A DNA stretch of 64,000 nucleotides from assembly GCF_030463535.1 (NCBI RefSeq), contig NC_132879.1:39462597-39526596 (forward strand). Direction: 5' to 3'. The notes under the pieces are model-generated. The model made no database searches, was not told where the DNA came from, and saw nothing but the letters and a program-made list of their open reading frames with translations. Shown here piece after piece: positions 42,233 through 53,682 of this stretch. Position numbers and translations under genes: made by a program. The DNA comes from Salminus brasiliensis (taxonomy: Eukaryota > Chordata > Actinopteri > Characiformes > Bryconidae). Positions within the stretch are counted from its first letter, which is position 1. The number at the start of each line of letters is the position of its first letter.

Positions 42233-43202
42233 ACTACGATGACACTCAAAAGCCTTCCATCCATAGATTCTGTCAGCTGCTTGATCTGTTTACGATCAAC
42301 ATTGCGTGCAGCAGACACCACAGCCTCCCAGACACTGTTCAGAGAGGTGTACTGTTTTCCCTCCCTGTAGATCTCACATCTGGGGTTCAGATCAGGTGAA
42401 CAAGGGGGCCATGTCATCATTTTTTCTTCTTTTAGACCCTTACTGGCCAGCCACGCTGTGGAGTATTTGGATGCATGTGATGGAGCATTGTCCTGCATGA
42501 AAATCATGTTTTTCTTGAACGATACCGACTTCTTTCTGTACCACTGCTTGAAGAAGGTGTCTTCCAGAAACTGGCAGTAGGTCTGGGAGTTGAGCTTCAC
42601 TCCATCCTCAACTCGAAAAGGTCCCACAAATTCATCTTTGATGATACCAGCCCACACCAGTACCCCACCTCCACCTTGCTGGCATCTGAGTCGGAGTGGA
42701 GCTCTCTGCCCTTTACTGATCCAGCCTCGGGCCCATCCATCTGGCCCATCAAGAATCACTCGCATTTCATCAGTCCATAAAACCTTAGAAAAATCAGTCT
42801 TAAGATATTTCTTGGCCCAGTCTTGACGTTTTATCTTATGTTTCTTGTTCAAAGGTGGTCGTTTTTCAGCCTTCCTTACCTTGGCCATGTCCCTGAGTAT
42901 CGCACACCTTGTGCTTTTTGATACTCCAGTAACATTGCAGCTCTGAAATATGGCAAAACTGGTGGCAAATGGCATCTTGGCAGCTTCATGCTTGATTTTC
43001 CTCAATTCATGGGCACTTATTTTGCGCCTTTTTTTTTTCCAACACGTTTCTTGCGACCCTGTTGGCTATTTGCCATGAAACGCTTGATTGTTCGGTGATC
43101 ACGCTTCAAAAGTTTGGCAATTTCAAGACTGCTGCATCCCTTTGCAAGACATCTCACAATTTTTGACTTTTCAGAGTCCGTCAAATCTCTCTTCTGACCC
43201 AT
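42208..43202 (-). pseudogene. Tc1-like transposase pseudogene
   Basis: The N-terminal part MGQKRDLTDSEKSKIVRCLA (43017-43202) ends in a lysine run coded by a poly-A tract where the frame shifts. The rest (42238-43005) holds the helix-turn-helix linker, VLWTDEMRVILDG with the first catalytic aspartate, and FMQDNAPSHASKY with the second. SPDLNP is followed directly by RCEIYREGKQ: the usual I-E-N/H-L/Y-W segment with the catalytic glutamate is deleted. The last ORF codons run into the nested SINE. One frameshift and one catalytic deletion make it inactive. Confidence 0.9.
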
Positions 43203-43959
43203 TTTGCCAAAGGAAAAGAAGTTGCCTAATAATTAAGCACACCTTATATAGGGTGTTGATGTCATTAGACCACACCCCTCCTCATTACAGAGATGCACAT
43301 CACCTGATTTACTTGATTGATAGTTGGCTTTAGAGTAGCCTATAGAGCTTGGAGTAGGACAACATGCATAAAAAGAATGATGTGATCAAAATACTCATTT
43401 GCCTAATAATTCTGCCCACAGTGTATATGGAATCATGGTCAGTATAATTTTCTTTGTATACATGATTTTTTTAAAATGTATCTTTAATGTCACAGTGGAA
43501 ACTTCTACAATTTCTACAAAGTAATGCCAATTAAATTAAAATCTATAATGTAAAATAGATTTTAATATTCACCCTGACCTAATTTAACAGAGGTCCAGGC
43601 AGTTGGTAACTGGTCTTACAGTTAGCGAAATGGAGATCACCTGACCTCCAGTCACTGGTTAATCCTGGCTACAAATACTGTCAACATTTAATTGTGGACA
43701 ATTACGACAAAAAACATTTAATGTATTTTAATAATAATCCTGACCACCTTACACCAAATGGGACTGTTGGGTATACTGTCTGTGACAGTAAAATTGCTTG
43801 AAAAGTAATTTGATGTTTTTATTGACTGAACTAAATTAACAATGCTTCGGTTCAGACTACTTTACACTCTTGTATTCTCTTAATCATGTTTCTTTTGTAT
43901 GGGCATAAATATTTCAAAGTTTTAAAAGCTGTGTCTGGTTGAGTGATACTTTATATTTA

Positions 43960-44110
43960 TTTAAGCGTTCCTTGATGTGACCTGATCTGTAGCTCATGGT
44001 CAAGTGAGGTTGAAGCTAAGGAAGTTTAACATTAACCAATCCTCATCTCACACACACACTAGAAGACATTTGTCATTGCAAAACTCATGAAATAACACGT
44101 GTGTAGCGAG
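43960..44110 (+). pseudogene. Relic of a third NLR promoter / first-exon region
   Basis: acctgatctgtagctca, aaggaagtttaacat, the acacacac stretch, agaagac and catgaaataac follow in the same order as in the 8625-8945 region of NLR gene 1, with internal deletions. No NACHT, LRR or B30.2 exon follows before ETV6. Confidence 0.6.
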
Positions 44111-44759
44111 TAAATCAGTCAAACTTGTAAAGGGGTCCTTCTGCCAACAGAGCATGCACCATTAAACAGCCTGATTAACTGCAACGGTTTGCTCTGCGCC
44201 AAGTCTTGAGTTTTATTCTATGCGAATCAGATAGCACTGGTAAATGGTATTGGTCCCATCCTAAATACTTTTTGTGTAGCAAGTTTGTGTTCCGATGACA
44301 TTTACTGTGCTGCCCTTGAAAATTGCGACCCAACCAGAGAGCGCTGCATCTATTGTCACCACCTTTCATGAAAGCACCACACCGAGAGGAATGGCGATTT
44401 CAAGAACTAATGGATTTCTCCACCGTCTCAAGGTCACTAAGCACTCTGCTCATACTGAAACAATGGCGCAAATGGTGGGGTAGGAATAAGTGTAGATCTT
44501 GAACCCAGCCCTAAAAATCGAAGGGAATCAATGACAGAGTGAATGCCATCAGGACCAATAGACAGAGACTCTGATCACTGTGAAGGAGGGATGTGTAGAA
44601 TGATAGAGTATGGTACACTTCTGGTACTTTGGCATAATTTGCATTAAATCCCAAGTTGAAAGGTAGGACACCTCCTGTGCCTGAGAGCCCTCTGCGAACT
44701 TACAGGACTTCTTAAAAGATCTGCTGCTATCGTTAGTCCTAATGCCAAATACCACAGGA

Positions 44760-45350
44760 CACCTTCAAAGGTCTTGTGGAGTCCATGCCTCAGTGGACCC
44801 AAGATTCTTTGATCTTTTTGGCCACCAGACTAGACATTATGTTCACAAGCACACCATATCTACGGTGAAGCATGGTGGTGGCATTATCATGATGTGGGGA
44901 GGGTTATAAGATAAATGGTAAAATGGATGCATGGAAATATAACAAAAATCCTAGGGGACAATCTGCTTCAATGTGCAAGAGAACTGAGACTTGGGGAGAG
45001 ATTTATTTTCTAACAAGACAATGCCCTAAAGCACCCAGCGATAGCTATACAGAAATAGTTTAAAAACAAGTTGAATGTTCTGGAGTGGCCAAATCAGCTT
45101 CTGACTTCAGTCTAATAGAGAATTTGTGGCTGGGCTTTAAAAATACTGTTCATGCAGAAGAGGATGGAGTAAAATTGCAGTGTCCAGATGTGCAAGCCTG
45201 GTTAAGACCTACCCACACAGACTTAGTGCTGTGATTGTGGCCAAAGGTAAATTTACTAAATAATAAGATGAAGGGGGTGATTATTTATGCAAACATTATA
45301 TTTTGGATTGGTTTTATACTACTTTGTAGAAGTCTGCTTTCACTTTGGCC
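44760..45350 (+). mobile_element. Decayed Tc1-like element
   Basis: atctacggtgaagcatggtg (TVKHGGG), acaagacaatgccctaaagc (QDNALKH) and ttgaatgttctggagtggcc (LNVLEWP) occur in Tc1 transposase order with many stops. Boundaries uncertain. Confidence 0.65.
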
Positions 45351-45379
45351 TTAAATAGTTTTTTATATTCCATTTTTTA

Positions 45380-45850
45380 GGCAATGTATGGGCAAAAGTA
45401 TTGGGACACATGCTCATTCATTGTTTATTTAAAAATCAAGGGTACTAAAATAGGGGGTTACCTTTTGTTGGAGTTACTGTATCCATTGTTCAAAGAAGGC
45501 TTTCTACTAGATTTTGGAGCATTGCTGTGAGGATGTGATTGCATTCAGTGACAAGAACGTTGGTGAGGTCAGGATGTTTAAAAATCATGACACCACCTTA
45601 TCCCTAACTCCCCAACTCATCCCAAAAGTATTGGATGGATCACCATCATTCCACAGTTCCACTGCTCCACAGCTCAATGCTGGCTGGCTTACCCCTCTAG
45701 CCATCTCTTGGCATTAGGCATTATGCCAATAGGTTCACATAGAGTCCCATTCAATTGGGAATACTCTCTACAGGGACTATACTAGCTGTGTGTGTGTGTG
45801 CGCATTTGTGCATCTGTGTCAGCAGTTGATACAATTTCATGTAGCTAAAT
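45380..45850. mobile_element. MITE related to 36805-37240
   Basis: Begins near caaaagtattgggacacatg and ends past a GT run with gcgcatttgtgcatctgtg. It is in inverted orientation relative to the copy in the gene 2 intron. Confidence 0.65.
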
Positions 45851-45987
45851 ACATTCATTAGAAGGTTACCACTAACACATAGTGTAATACAAACGTTAAA
45901 CTCCTAGGAACAAAAGAGATAATCATCACTATTTCTGTTGTTAGGTAATGACCTCTTGGTGTTTACAATCATCAGTGTAAAAGTGTC

Positions 45988-46030
45988 AATATTGTTATTA
46001 TTATTATTATTGTTGTTGTTGTTGTTGTTA
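45988..46030. repeat. (ATT)n-(GTT)n microsatellite
   Basis: About five ATT units followed by about six GTT units. Confidence 0.9.
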
Positions 46031-46299
46031 TAACATCATAAACAATAGAACAGTAATAATACTATGTAATATATTCATTAATAGTAAAGATTTGCTAATA
46101 TACCCTACATACTTGGTGTCTGTCTGAGGACCATCACTGTGTATTTAGTGCCCATGTGAGAGCTTTAAATGTAGTGTGCAGTCCGGTTGGGGAAATTAAA
46201 CAATGTCAACAATGTCTGTTACATCGAGGACCGCAGTGCTACTTTGTCATGCCAAACTATACGAATATCTGAAATAAATTACTGTCGCAGTCATTAAAA

Positions 46300-46305
46300 T
46301 TTATT
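46300..46305 (-). terminator. Candidate polyadenylation signal of ETV6
   Basis: TTTATT on the plus strand (AATAAA on the minus), about 400 bases beyond the ETV6 stop. Other hexamers exist; the choice is tentative. Confidence 0.3.
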
Positions 46306-46702
46306 CTTGAATTAATCTCTTGGATGACTTTACACAAATTGCAAAATGTGTGTGCACAATACACACTTAACAAAAAAACAAGAAAACAAAAATCTTACAG
46401 AAAAGCTCAAAATCATTCATTGTGCCAGAAAGTTTAGGAGACAATTTAAAAAGGAATATTTATCAATAAAATGATTGTCATATTGAAGTTTGCTTTTTTA
46501 AGCATAGACCATCAGATAAAAGAAAGAAACTGAATTAGATTATCAAGAATCAGCATAGAAAACAGTGCAGTAAATATTCATGTCTCTTGCTCCCCAGTTA
46601 ATCTATGCAAAATGTCTAGGCCTGCTTGGTTGATGCTGAAGTCAGCGAAACATTGGCGAGGCATCTACGGCTTTAAAAGTTCATCTCAATGTGCAGCATG
46701 AC

Positions 46703-46805
46703 TCAGCACTCCTCTTTTACATATATCTGTTCATCTGTGTCCGACTCGAGATGTTCCAAACGGTCTGTCTGTCCACTCATGATCTCATCTGGGGTTTTCA
46801 TGAAC
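46703..46805 (-). CDS. etv6: etv6 last coding exon
   Basis: Begins [20 protein letters not shown] and ends EQIYVKEEC followed by TGA, the characteristic ETV6 C-terminus. Too short to stand out as an ORF. The acceptor on the minus strand is accacag. The end of the ETS domain and the C-terminal inhibitory helix region are encoded here. Confidence 0.93.
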
Positions 46806-49800
46806 CTGTGGTAAATTTATACACACAAACAGACAAAGCGGATGAGTAATATAAAACATTCAGTATTTTAACACCATAGCCCCAAATATTCTATGCAACA
46901 AAATAATCCATCAGATTGAAACTAGACATGCTGAAAGTAGTACTTGCCTGTCTTAAGCAATAAGACTGATTCAAGATGAAAGTTTCTGCTGTGCACATGA
47001 CTATAAACTCTAGCAGTTACACTGTACAATGAAATTCTTAGTTTGCAGTTCCTCCATTTACCGACATATTCTGTTTCTCTCTTTTTAGATTGATATTTAT
47101 AAGAATATGTATAATACATTGTGTATAATACAAATATGTATACATACACACACACTTAAGTATGATAAAGTAAAGCCAAGTAAAAGAAAAACACAAAGTA
47201 AAGAAAGTTAAGAGTACAGTACAGTACAGTATGGATGCATATTCTGAACATCATTTATCACTAACCCCAGACGCAGTCAAGACATGTTTCAGCATATGTG
47301 AAATGCTTTTTTAGATCTTCATCCAGAGCTTTATTTTACATATCAATTTGGTTTAGAACAGTACCAACCAAACAAAAGTAAACTCCACAGAACCAAATAA
47401 TGGGGCAGCCATATTGAGTAACCGGAGCCACTTTTACCTCAGCTTACTGTGATATTATTCCACACAAGATGACCAAAGACCTCATGTTTGGGAGTTTTTT
47501 CATTATTTAAGATGCAAATTCCAGCTAACTGTTTTACAGTCATGAAGGTTTAGCTATGCTTGCAAACAAGTGAAATAATACTACAAAGCAGGAAGGGTCC
47601 AGTCCATATTTGTTTGTCCATATGTATGCAATCTCCATAGAGAAATACTGCCCGTGTTACACTGAAAACCCCTGAGCTCACTTAAACCTTCTAGTTACTA
47701 GTATTTGAAGAGTGAAATCACTAGAGTGGTAGAAATTCCCTGAGTCTTGTCTTGTCAACAACTCTGAGAAACTCTGAGAACATATGGTCCAACATAAGTG
47801 CCCTACTCAAGTTCTTGTGGCTGAATAGAATCCCCACAGTGATGTTTCAACATCTATTATTGACCGTTACAGCAGCAGACTCATTATTAATGCCCATGAT
47901 CATAATTTTCTGAATTCCTTGTTATTTGTATTTGTTCTTCTTTTATTATTAAAAATAAAAAAAGGCACACTTAAGTTGTATGGTTTCCAGAACTTCCAAC
48001 CAAAATGGTGACTGTAGCCTGAGCTTGAGCCTTAGTGGAAGAGAAAGAGTCAGAACAAATCTGATCCTTTTGTACCTAATATGGTCAATGTCCCAATTCT
48101 TATTCCATTATTAATAATTCATTATTATTATTTGTGTGAAAGTCTTCACAGATGCACAGTCAAACGCCTAATATACTCAAATATGGTCAAAAACAACCAA
48201 ATGCTGTATTAATGCATCAACACTCAAATCCATCCATCTTCTTATATGCTTCTTGCGAGTCAGGGTCACGGAAAGTCGGGAGCCTACCTGGAATCATTGG
48301 GCGTAAGGCAGAAATACTCTCTGGACCATCCACACCCACACTTACACCCAGGGATTTATCTACCATGTTTTTTATTGGGAGGCGGAAAAAAAACGTGGTG
48401 TACCCAGTGAAAACCCACACGAGAACACACCAAATTCCAGACCTAATTCCACACAGACCGTGACCAGAGCAAATACAAAACCACAACCCCAGGGCCCTGG
48501 AGCTGTGCCGCCATGGAGCATTATGCTGCTTTGCCACTAAAGCCTCCTTTTGCGTAATTATTATAATCAATAATTATACTACTTAGTGAACACTTGTGTA
48601 TTTTTTCAACATTGCATCAGTACTAGTAAAACCTCTTAAATGCTGTGAATTATTTTCTAACAATAAATTTAAAACAAAATTTTAACTAATTCTATGAATT
48701 TAACATGTTTTTCATCTGTACAAAGACAGGGAAGTGTTGGGACAAGAAGAAGAAGTGAAATACAGCGCTCATCTTATTTCTCCTCACCTGAACAGCAGTC
48801 TCTGGCCTGGTTCTTTCCTGATGATGTTCAGTTTGTAGTAGTGTCTTAGTGCTCTTGACATTTTCTCATACGTCATGTTGGTCCTGTTCTGTAAGCACAG
48901 CACAGAGGATATTTCATGACACAGCCATATTCTGCTGAAGATCTCAATATCAAGGACAAATACATACAAATATAGGCAATGACTTATATAGTGCGATACC
49001 TTATGGTTCCCCCATAATCGAGCCAGGCCATTGGGATCAAGGATTCTGAAAACTTTGGTTTCACGGTCCTCCCAGCGGATATAGTTCTCATAGCGGCTGT
49101 CGGAGAGTAGCTGATACACATAGTCCCACAGCAGTCTGCAATCTAAAATGAAGGGGTCATTATTCTCACCTGAAAGTATCAGAAAGCATGTCTCTGTCTC
49201 ATGAGAATTGCAAAGAGCGCATTGTGAGTCCTATGTGAAAGTCTGCTTCCATATATTACAGACACCATATATGTTGATATGGTGCTTCTGTGCATGTTTC
49301 AAAGTTAAACAGAAGCTGTTGTAAACTGTGAGGCAGAGGCTTTGTCTGATGCGTCAAGTTGTGCACAGCCTCCTGCATTCAGGATGAGGCAGTCCTAGGA
49401 AAGTCTAGTTTAAAGAAAGCCTCAGCTACCTTTTATTTTGTGAATATTTCAAAACAAGAGCCGATTTAGTTTTTTTTTCTAAAAACATTTTGTTAACAGA
49501 TATTACCCTGAGGTTTTGTAAGGTTTTCTTAATACAACACAAAATAATTAATTACAATACAAAAACTCTCGCCAAAGCTTATTTAAGCAAAGGATGGTGG
49601 CATGAAGTAACCTCAGACAGGCCCAGAAAGTAGAAGTACTTTATCTGGGGTTCACCAACATTTTGCAGGGACCCCTTCCTGTGTGCAAACAATTCCAGTG
49701 TCTCATAGATTCCACAGATTCACAACATAAGTCAACTGTTTAAACTGTACTTTAGGCAAGTCATTGGAGCATGTTCTCCTCACCACTGACATGTGGCTTT

Positions 49801-52800
49801 TGACTTTTAGCAATTTTCTGATTCTTCTGACCTAACTTGTAGGAACCATCTATTAGCAGCTGCTATATCATTTGCTATTTCATAGAAAACTATTCCTTTA
49901 AATGTAGTGGCTAACCCTCATCTCACAAACAGGGATGATTTCCAGTGCAGCCAAGCATAGCTCTGGTATACTAAAAACAGTAATTGGGCAGATATGAGTG
50001 TCGGCTTAATTATTTAAACTGTTTACAAAAAGCATTTTTAAATCTTTACACTAACTTTCTATAACATTGTTAATCATTTAAATTAATGAATCATTTTTAG
50101 GAGTAGATCAGAGAATAGAGTGAGCTTTTTTGTTTCATTCTAAAAAAACTATATTAATGGTATTGGCCACAAAATTGTAATTACTGGTTTTTGCATCAGC
50201 AGAATTTTCTTTTGTGCACCCCTACCAGAACGTTTTAGTACCATTCACTGAGTGTGGTCTTACCAGCGATGCGTCCAATAGGCATGCCTTGCTCCTCTGG
50301 TGGAGAGACGGGCATGATGATCTGGTTGCGATAGCGGGTATCTTCCTGCTGGTGGAGCTGATGGGGCTGCTGGTGACTCGCCAAGCTCAGTGGGTGGTGA
50401 GAAGAATGATGGTGCGCATGGTGGTGATTGTGGTGGTGATGGCCTTTACCCTCACGGCCATTTTCCTGGGGCGCCACTCTGCCGTGCCTGTAGTCCCCTG
50501 GCACACCTCCTCTTCCGGGGCTGAGAAGCAGCGGGTGCATGATGGCACTGGGCATCAGCTGGATGACCCGTGGTGGTGCCGACTCTTCCTGGCAGGGGCT
50601 GCCTGGTCGCGGGCCCTCACGAGGAGCAGGACAATGACCATTTGGGGCATTGGGAGACACAGAAAGTGAGTACAGGTCCTCAGTGAGGTGATTGTTGCTG
50701 TCGGGCAGTTGGGAGGACGCTTGCTGAAGGTCCTCCCCTGAAGTGAGGGGATGGGGTTGTGTTGGATCTGCGGGCGAGCGTCTTGGTGCAGAGTGGTGGG
50801 GTGAGCGTGAGCGGTGCCGGAGCTCAATAGTTGGGGGGTGGAGGGGCAGGGCATCTGTTCCACGTGGGGTCCGTAGTACCGTTTCTAATGGACAGAAAGA
50901 GAAGGACTGCAATTATGCATAGGTGGTTACTTATGTACATACAGTCTTATTAAACAGCTTGGTCACCTTGGCCAAATCACACTTAAGCATACAAAACAAT
51001 ATTTTTAAACAAATATTATTGCACAGTTACTCTGTCTTTCATTACATAAAAACCTTAAAACGTGAACAAATCAATTGAACTGGTTTGAAAATGTTTTTTT
51101 TTTATTTATATAAATCACTACAATAACTGTGCAGTTCATGTGTATTCATCCTGGGTTTCCATAACCAGGGCTGCTGGTTAACACGTGCATTCAAATATCC
51201 ACCAGAGGGCCCCATAAGCACTTATCAGTTTTTACCCAGTTCATACAAAAGTAAAGATGTTTCCTTAATAAAGTTAATTACTTATTTTACTTAATTACTT
51301 ATTATATATACCATGTTTCACTAACAGGTCATTAAAGGTTGGGTCATTAGGATGACAGCAGAGTGTAAGCGAATGTATACGAACTCTAATGGCCTTCACT
51401 TGCCAATTCCTCCACATTTTACCATGCAATATTTCTACATGGGGTAATGTCAGTTTGTGTGAGAGGTCATAGTTTTAACACTGAATAAATGAAATGCTAT
51501 ATTTGGTACAGCTCTTAACTGACTTGTTTTGCCGTATTCATTAATTTGCATCAAATCCTATTTCATGCACTCTTTAACTTGGCAATAACCAGACGTGGTA
51601 GCTTTTCACCTACCTTCTGAGTAAAACATGAAAGACTACAACCTTGTGACATTCTATTTAAATATAGGTGCATTTCCTTGTGTAACAGGTTTTCCTGTCA
51701 ACATTCCAAACCGCCACTTCCTCCCAGTACACCTGTTGATTCAAGCTACGCCCAGGGTTATATGCGGTGTCTCCAAAGCCCTCAATGATAGAGAGTTCAA
51801 AGTCAATTTGCTACACAGGGAAATGGGCAAATTCCGTATTTATAGTCCCTGGACAGCAAGAGATTAGGTTGGCTGCTAACTACTCGTGTTTACTACAATT
51901 GCGCCTAGTGTACAACATATTGAAGCACAGACTGTGAACAACAGAATATGATACATTAAATTTTATTTAGCTTATTAAACACCATGGTAATTCTGATACT
52001 AGTATAGGACCCAACACAAAACACCCATCACATCTGTTCTGCATTTTAATGAGACACTATAGATGTAGATATGTGACATTAATAAACACACTCACCCTCA
52101 AGTTTGTGTTGTTGAAGTGCTGCTTCAGGCAGTGAGTGGAAGGGGTTTCCGGGGTAATATGTGGAAGGGAAGGATGAGTGAGTCTTTCTCTGCTTCAGAA
52201 TGTGTTGCAAGAGTTCATACAGGACATCTCCTGTGAAAGACCAGTAAAAAGCAAGACACAAAAACAGACATTTAGTACCAAGTGCCCATAAAGTATTAGG
52301 CAAACCTAGTGCTTCCCATAAAAAAGGTCAAATGCACCAAAACAAAGCCACTTTATCTGTGCATGGCTGCTTATTCTCTGACATTAGGCCTAAACCAGAA
52401 AAAGAAATAAAATAAAGCACAATAAGGACATCAGGACAATGACAGATTTAAATGTCTATGACCTCTACTTGTCATTTTAAGGACAGTATAAAGGACAAAC
52501 TGATACAGTTTAAGGAACTTCCTCCCACATGATATCTTACGAAAATCTGTATTTTGAGCCACTTCCAGCAAGAATTTCAAGGAAATGACTCTCGTAAAGG
52601 AAGTCAGGCACACACAAACACACATAAACAAAGCAAGATACCTTTCAGTTCTCAGTTTCTGGTCAGCTTGATGCTGGGAGGGAAATTCCTAGTTCTACCA
52701 GGTGACAGTTGTGGCTAGCTTAACACTTCCTTATCAAACGTTCACCTAATTTTTTTTTACTTCCTCCCATGTACTATGCAGACAGAAAAAAGCCCCTGCT

Positions 52801-53682
52801 TCAATTCTATTGTAACCTTCTATTGTGTCTTCAATCCTGCACTTAGTTAATAATTTCACAAACACATACTTTAACAACTTGTGTACAAGTGTTCCCTACA
52901 GAAATTGTTGAACTTTAAATGTTCTAAAGTATCTACAATCAACAAGTGTAAAAGACCAGTAATTGCGGCCAGTAATTGCGAGTTTTGTACAATGTCAGAC
53001 CAAAAATGTCTCAAATGTGTAGGAAACTATAAAAAACAGGGAAAATCTACATGATCAACTGACTAAGTGGTTGTTGTTTTTTTACACTTGTGATTCTACA
53101 ATGATTCTTTTTTGGTTACTAAGATTCAGGATTGGGTTACTAGGCTTAGAAGTAGTTTTAGGCTTATAAAAGTATTGTTACATGAAGTGCCTAAAATGTA
53201 TTAGTAAATATAGGCACCTGTAAAGCTATTAAATCATTATTCATTTTTCAATAACAACTCCAACATTAGTAAGAATGAAAATAAACAAATAAATAGTAAT
53301 GTCATTTGAAACTCCATTATTGCATTTCTATTTCCATACCATTTCCAACTCTCTCTTTAAGGAAGGCCAGTATTTCAGTCTATTCTAATGTTAAAAAGTG
53401 GCAAAAACACACTCACTGCTGAGACGAAAAAATATTTGAACAATTGTTGTAACTGTGGAGTATTGCAGAGTACTGTAAAACAACATACAGTATATGGATG
53501 GCATAAGTATAGGTCACCTGAATGGGGTGAGCGGTAGCGGAAGTCTTCCTTAGTGAGCAGCAGGAGAGCTTTGCCATTCATCTGGAAGCTTCCACTCGAG
53601 ATGGGCCGCAGTGCAAACTCTCTCTCTGCCCATCGGAGCCATTGCCCAACATCCTCTCTGCTCCAGAACACAGGCTGCAGGC
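46703..53682 (-). CDS. etv6: ETV6 (TEL) ETS-family repressor, exons 3 to 8 (5' end outside the recognised region)
   Basis: Nuclear sequence-specific transcriptional repressor that polymerises through its pointed (SAM/PNT) domain and binds GGAA sites through a C-terminal ETS domain; needed in blood and vascular development in vertebrates. Exons on the minus strand are 53518-53682, 52096-52230, 50264-50884, 49000-49142, 48788-48888 and 46703-46805: 1268 bases, 421 codons plus stop after a split first codon. All borders are AG/GT in matching phase. Exon lengths 165, 135, 143 and 101 equal those I know for human exons 3, 4, 6 and 7; the central exon is longer (621). The amino-terminal exons 1-2 were not found and probably lie beyond the window. 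It is more likely ETV6 than ETV7 because of the long central region with [13 protein letters not shown] and SVSPPEE motifs. Confidence 0.95.
48225..48520. mobile_element. Dispersed fish repeat in etv6 intron 7
   Basis: Contains gagtcagggtcacggaaagt and cacacccacacttacaccca, a text recurrent in fish genomes (the 'gtcagggtcacgggg' family). The ORFs on both strands are by-products. Class not named with confidence. Confidence 0.55.
48788..48888 (-). CDS. etv6: etv6 exon 7: ETS recognition helix
   Basis: 101 bases coding [20 protein letters not shown] and [14 protein letters not shown]. It contains the two invariant arginines (SRALRHYY) that read the GGAA core. Acceptor cttacag, donor gtgagg. Confidence 0.97.
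49000..49142 (-). CDS. etv6: etv6 exon 6: ETS domain, first half
   Basis: 143 bases coding [20 protein letters not shown], then [20 protein letters not shown] and LWGNHK. It joins in frame to exon 7 (NHK/NRT). Confidence 0.97.
50264..50884 (-). CDS. etv6: etv6 exon 5: central repression region with a His-rich insert
   Basis: 207 codons. [52 protein letters not shown] and [16 protein letters not shown] match the conserved islands of ETV6. Between them, at 50394-50442, a run of mostly histidine ([16 protein letters not shown]) followed by a glutamine/histidine stretch accounts for much of the extra length relative to the mammalian exon (about 546 bases). The large plus-strand ORF over the same place is an antisense artefact. 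Confidence 0.95.
52096..52230 (-). CDS. etv6: etv6 exon 4: end of the pointed domain
   Basis: 135 bases. [15 protein letters not shown] completes the PNT/SAM domain, including the valine of the polymer interface (G-D-V). The linker that follows has [16 protein letters not shown]. Acceptor ttcacag, donor gtgagt. Confidence 0.96.
53518..53682 (-). CDS. etv6: etv6 exon 3: pointed (PNT/SAM) domain
   Basis: 165 bases. [40 protein letters not shown] and [13 protein letters not shown] are near-identical to vertebrate ETV6. The acceptor on the minus strand is caatacctgcag; a second AG eight bases further in would break the frame. Confidence 0.96.

Larger units (their letters stand above)
41624..43423 (-). 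mobile_element. Tc1-like transposon with IR/DR ends, inserted just after NLR gene 2
   Basis: The outer ends share gcagaattattaggcaa (41631 onward, and on the complement before 43423). Additional inner copies lie at about 41790 (tgcagaattattagacaact) and 43222-43240 (complement, cctaataatt), giving the two-repeats-per-end pattern of IR/DR-type Tc1 elements. TA follows the right end at 43424. A SINE is nested at 41950-42232. The left end starts 116 bases after the gene 2 stop codon. Confidence 0.85.

Noticed and set aside
46260-46600. Second ETS-family gene downstream of etv6
   Set aside because: No ETS or PNT motif in any frame; this is 3' UTR and intergenic sequence.
50214-50669. 151-codon plus-strand ORF
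   Set aside because: Antisense to the conserved ETV6 central exon; its composition follows from the His-rich and Pro-rich codons on the other strand.
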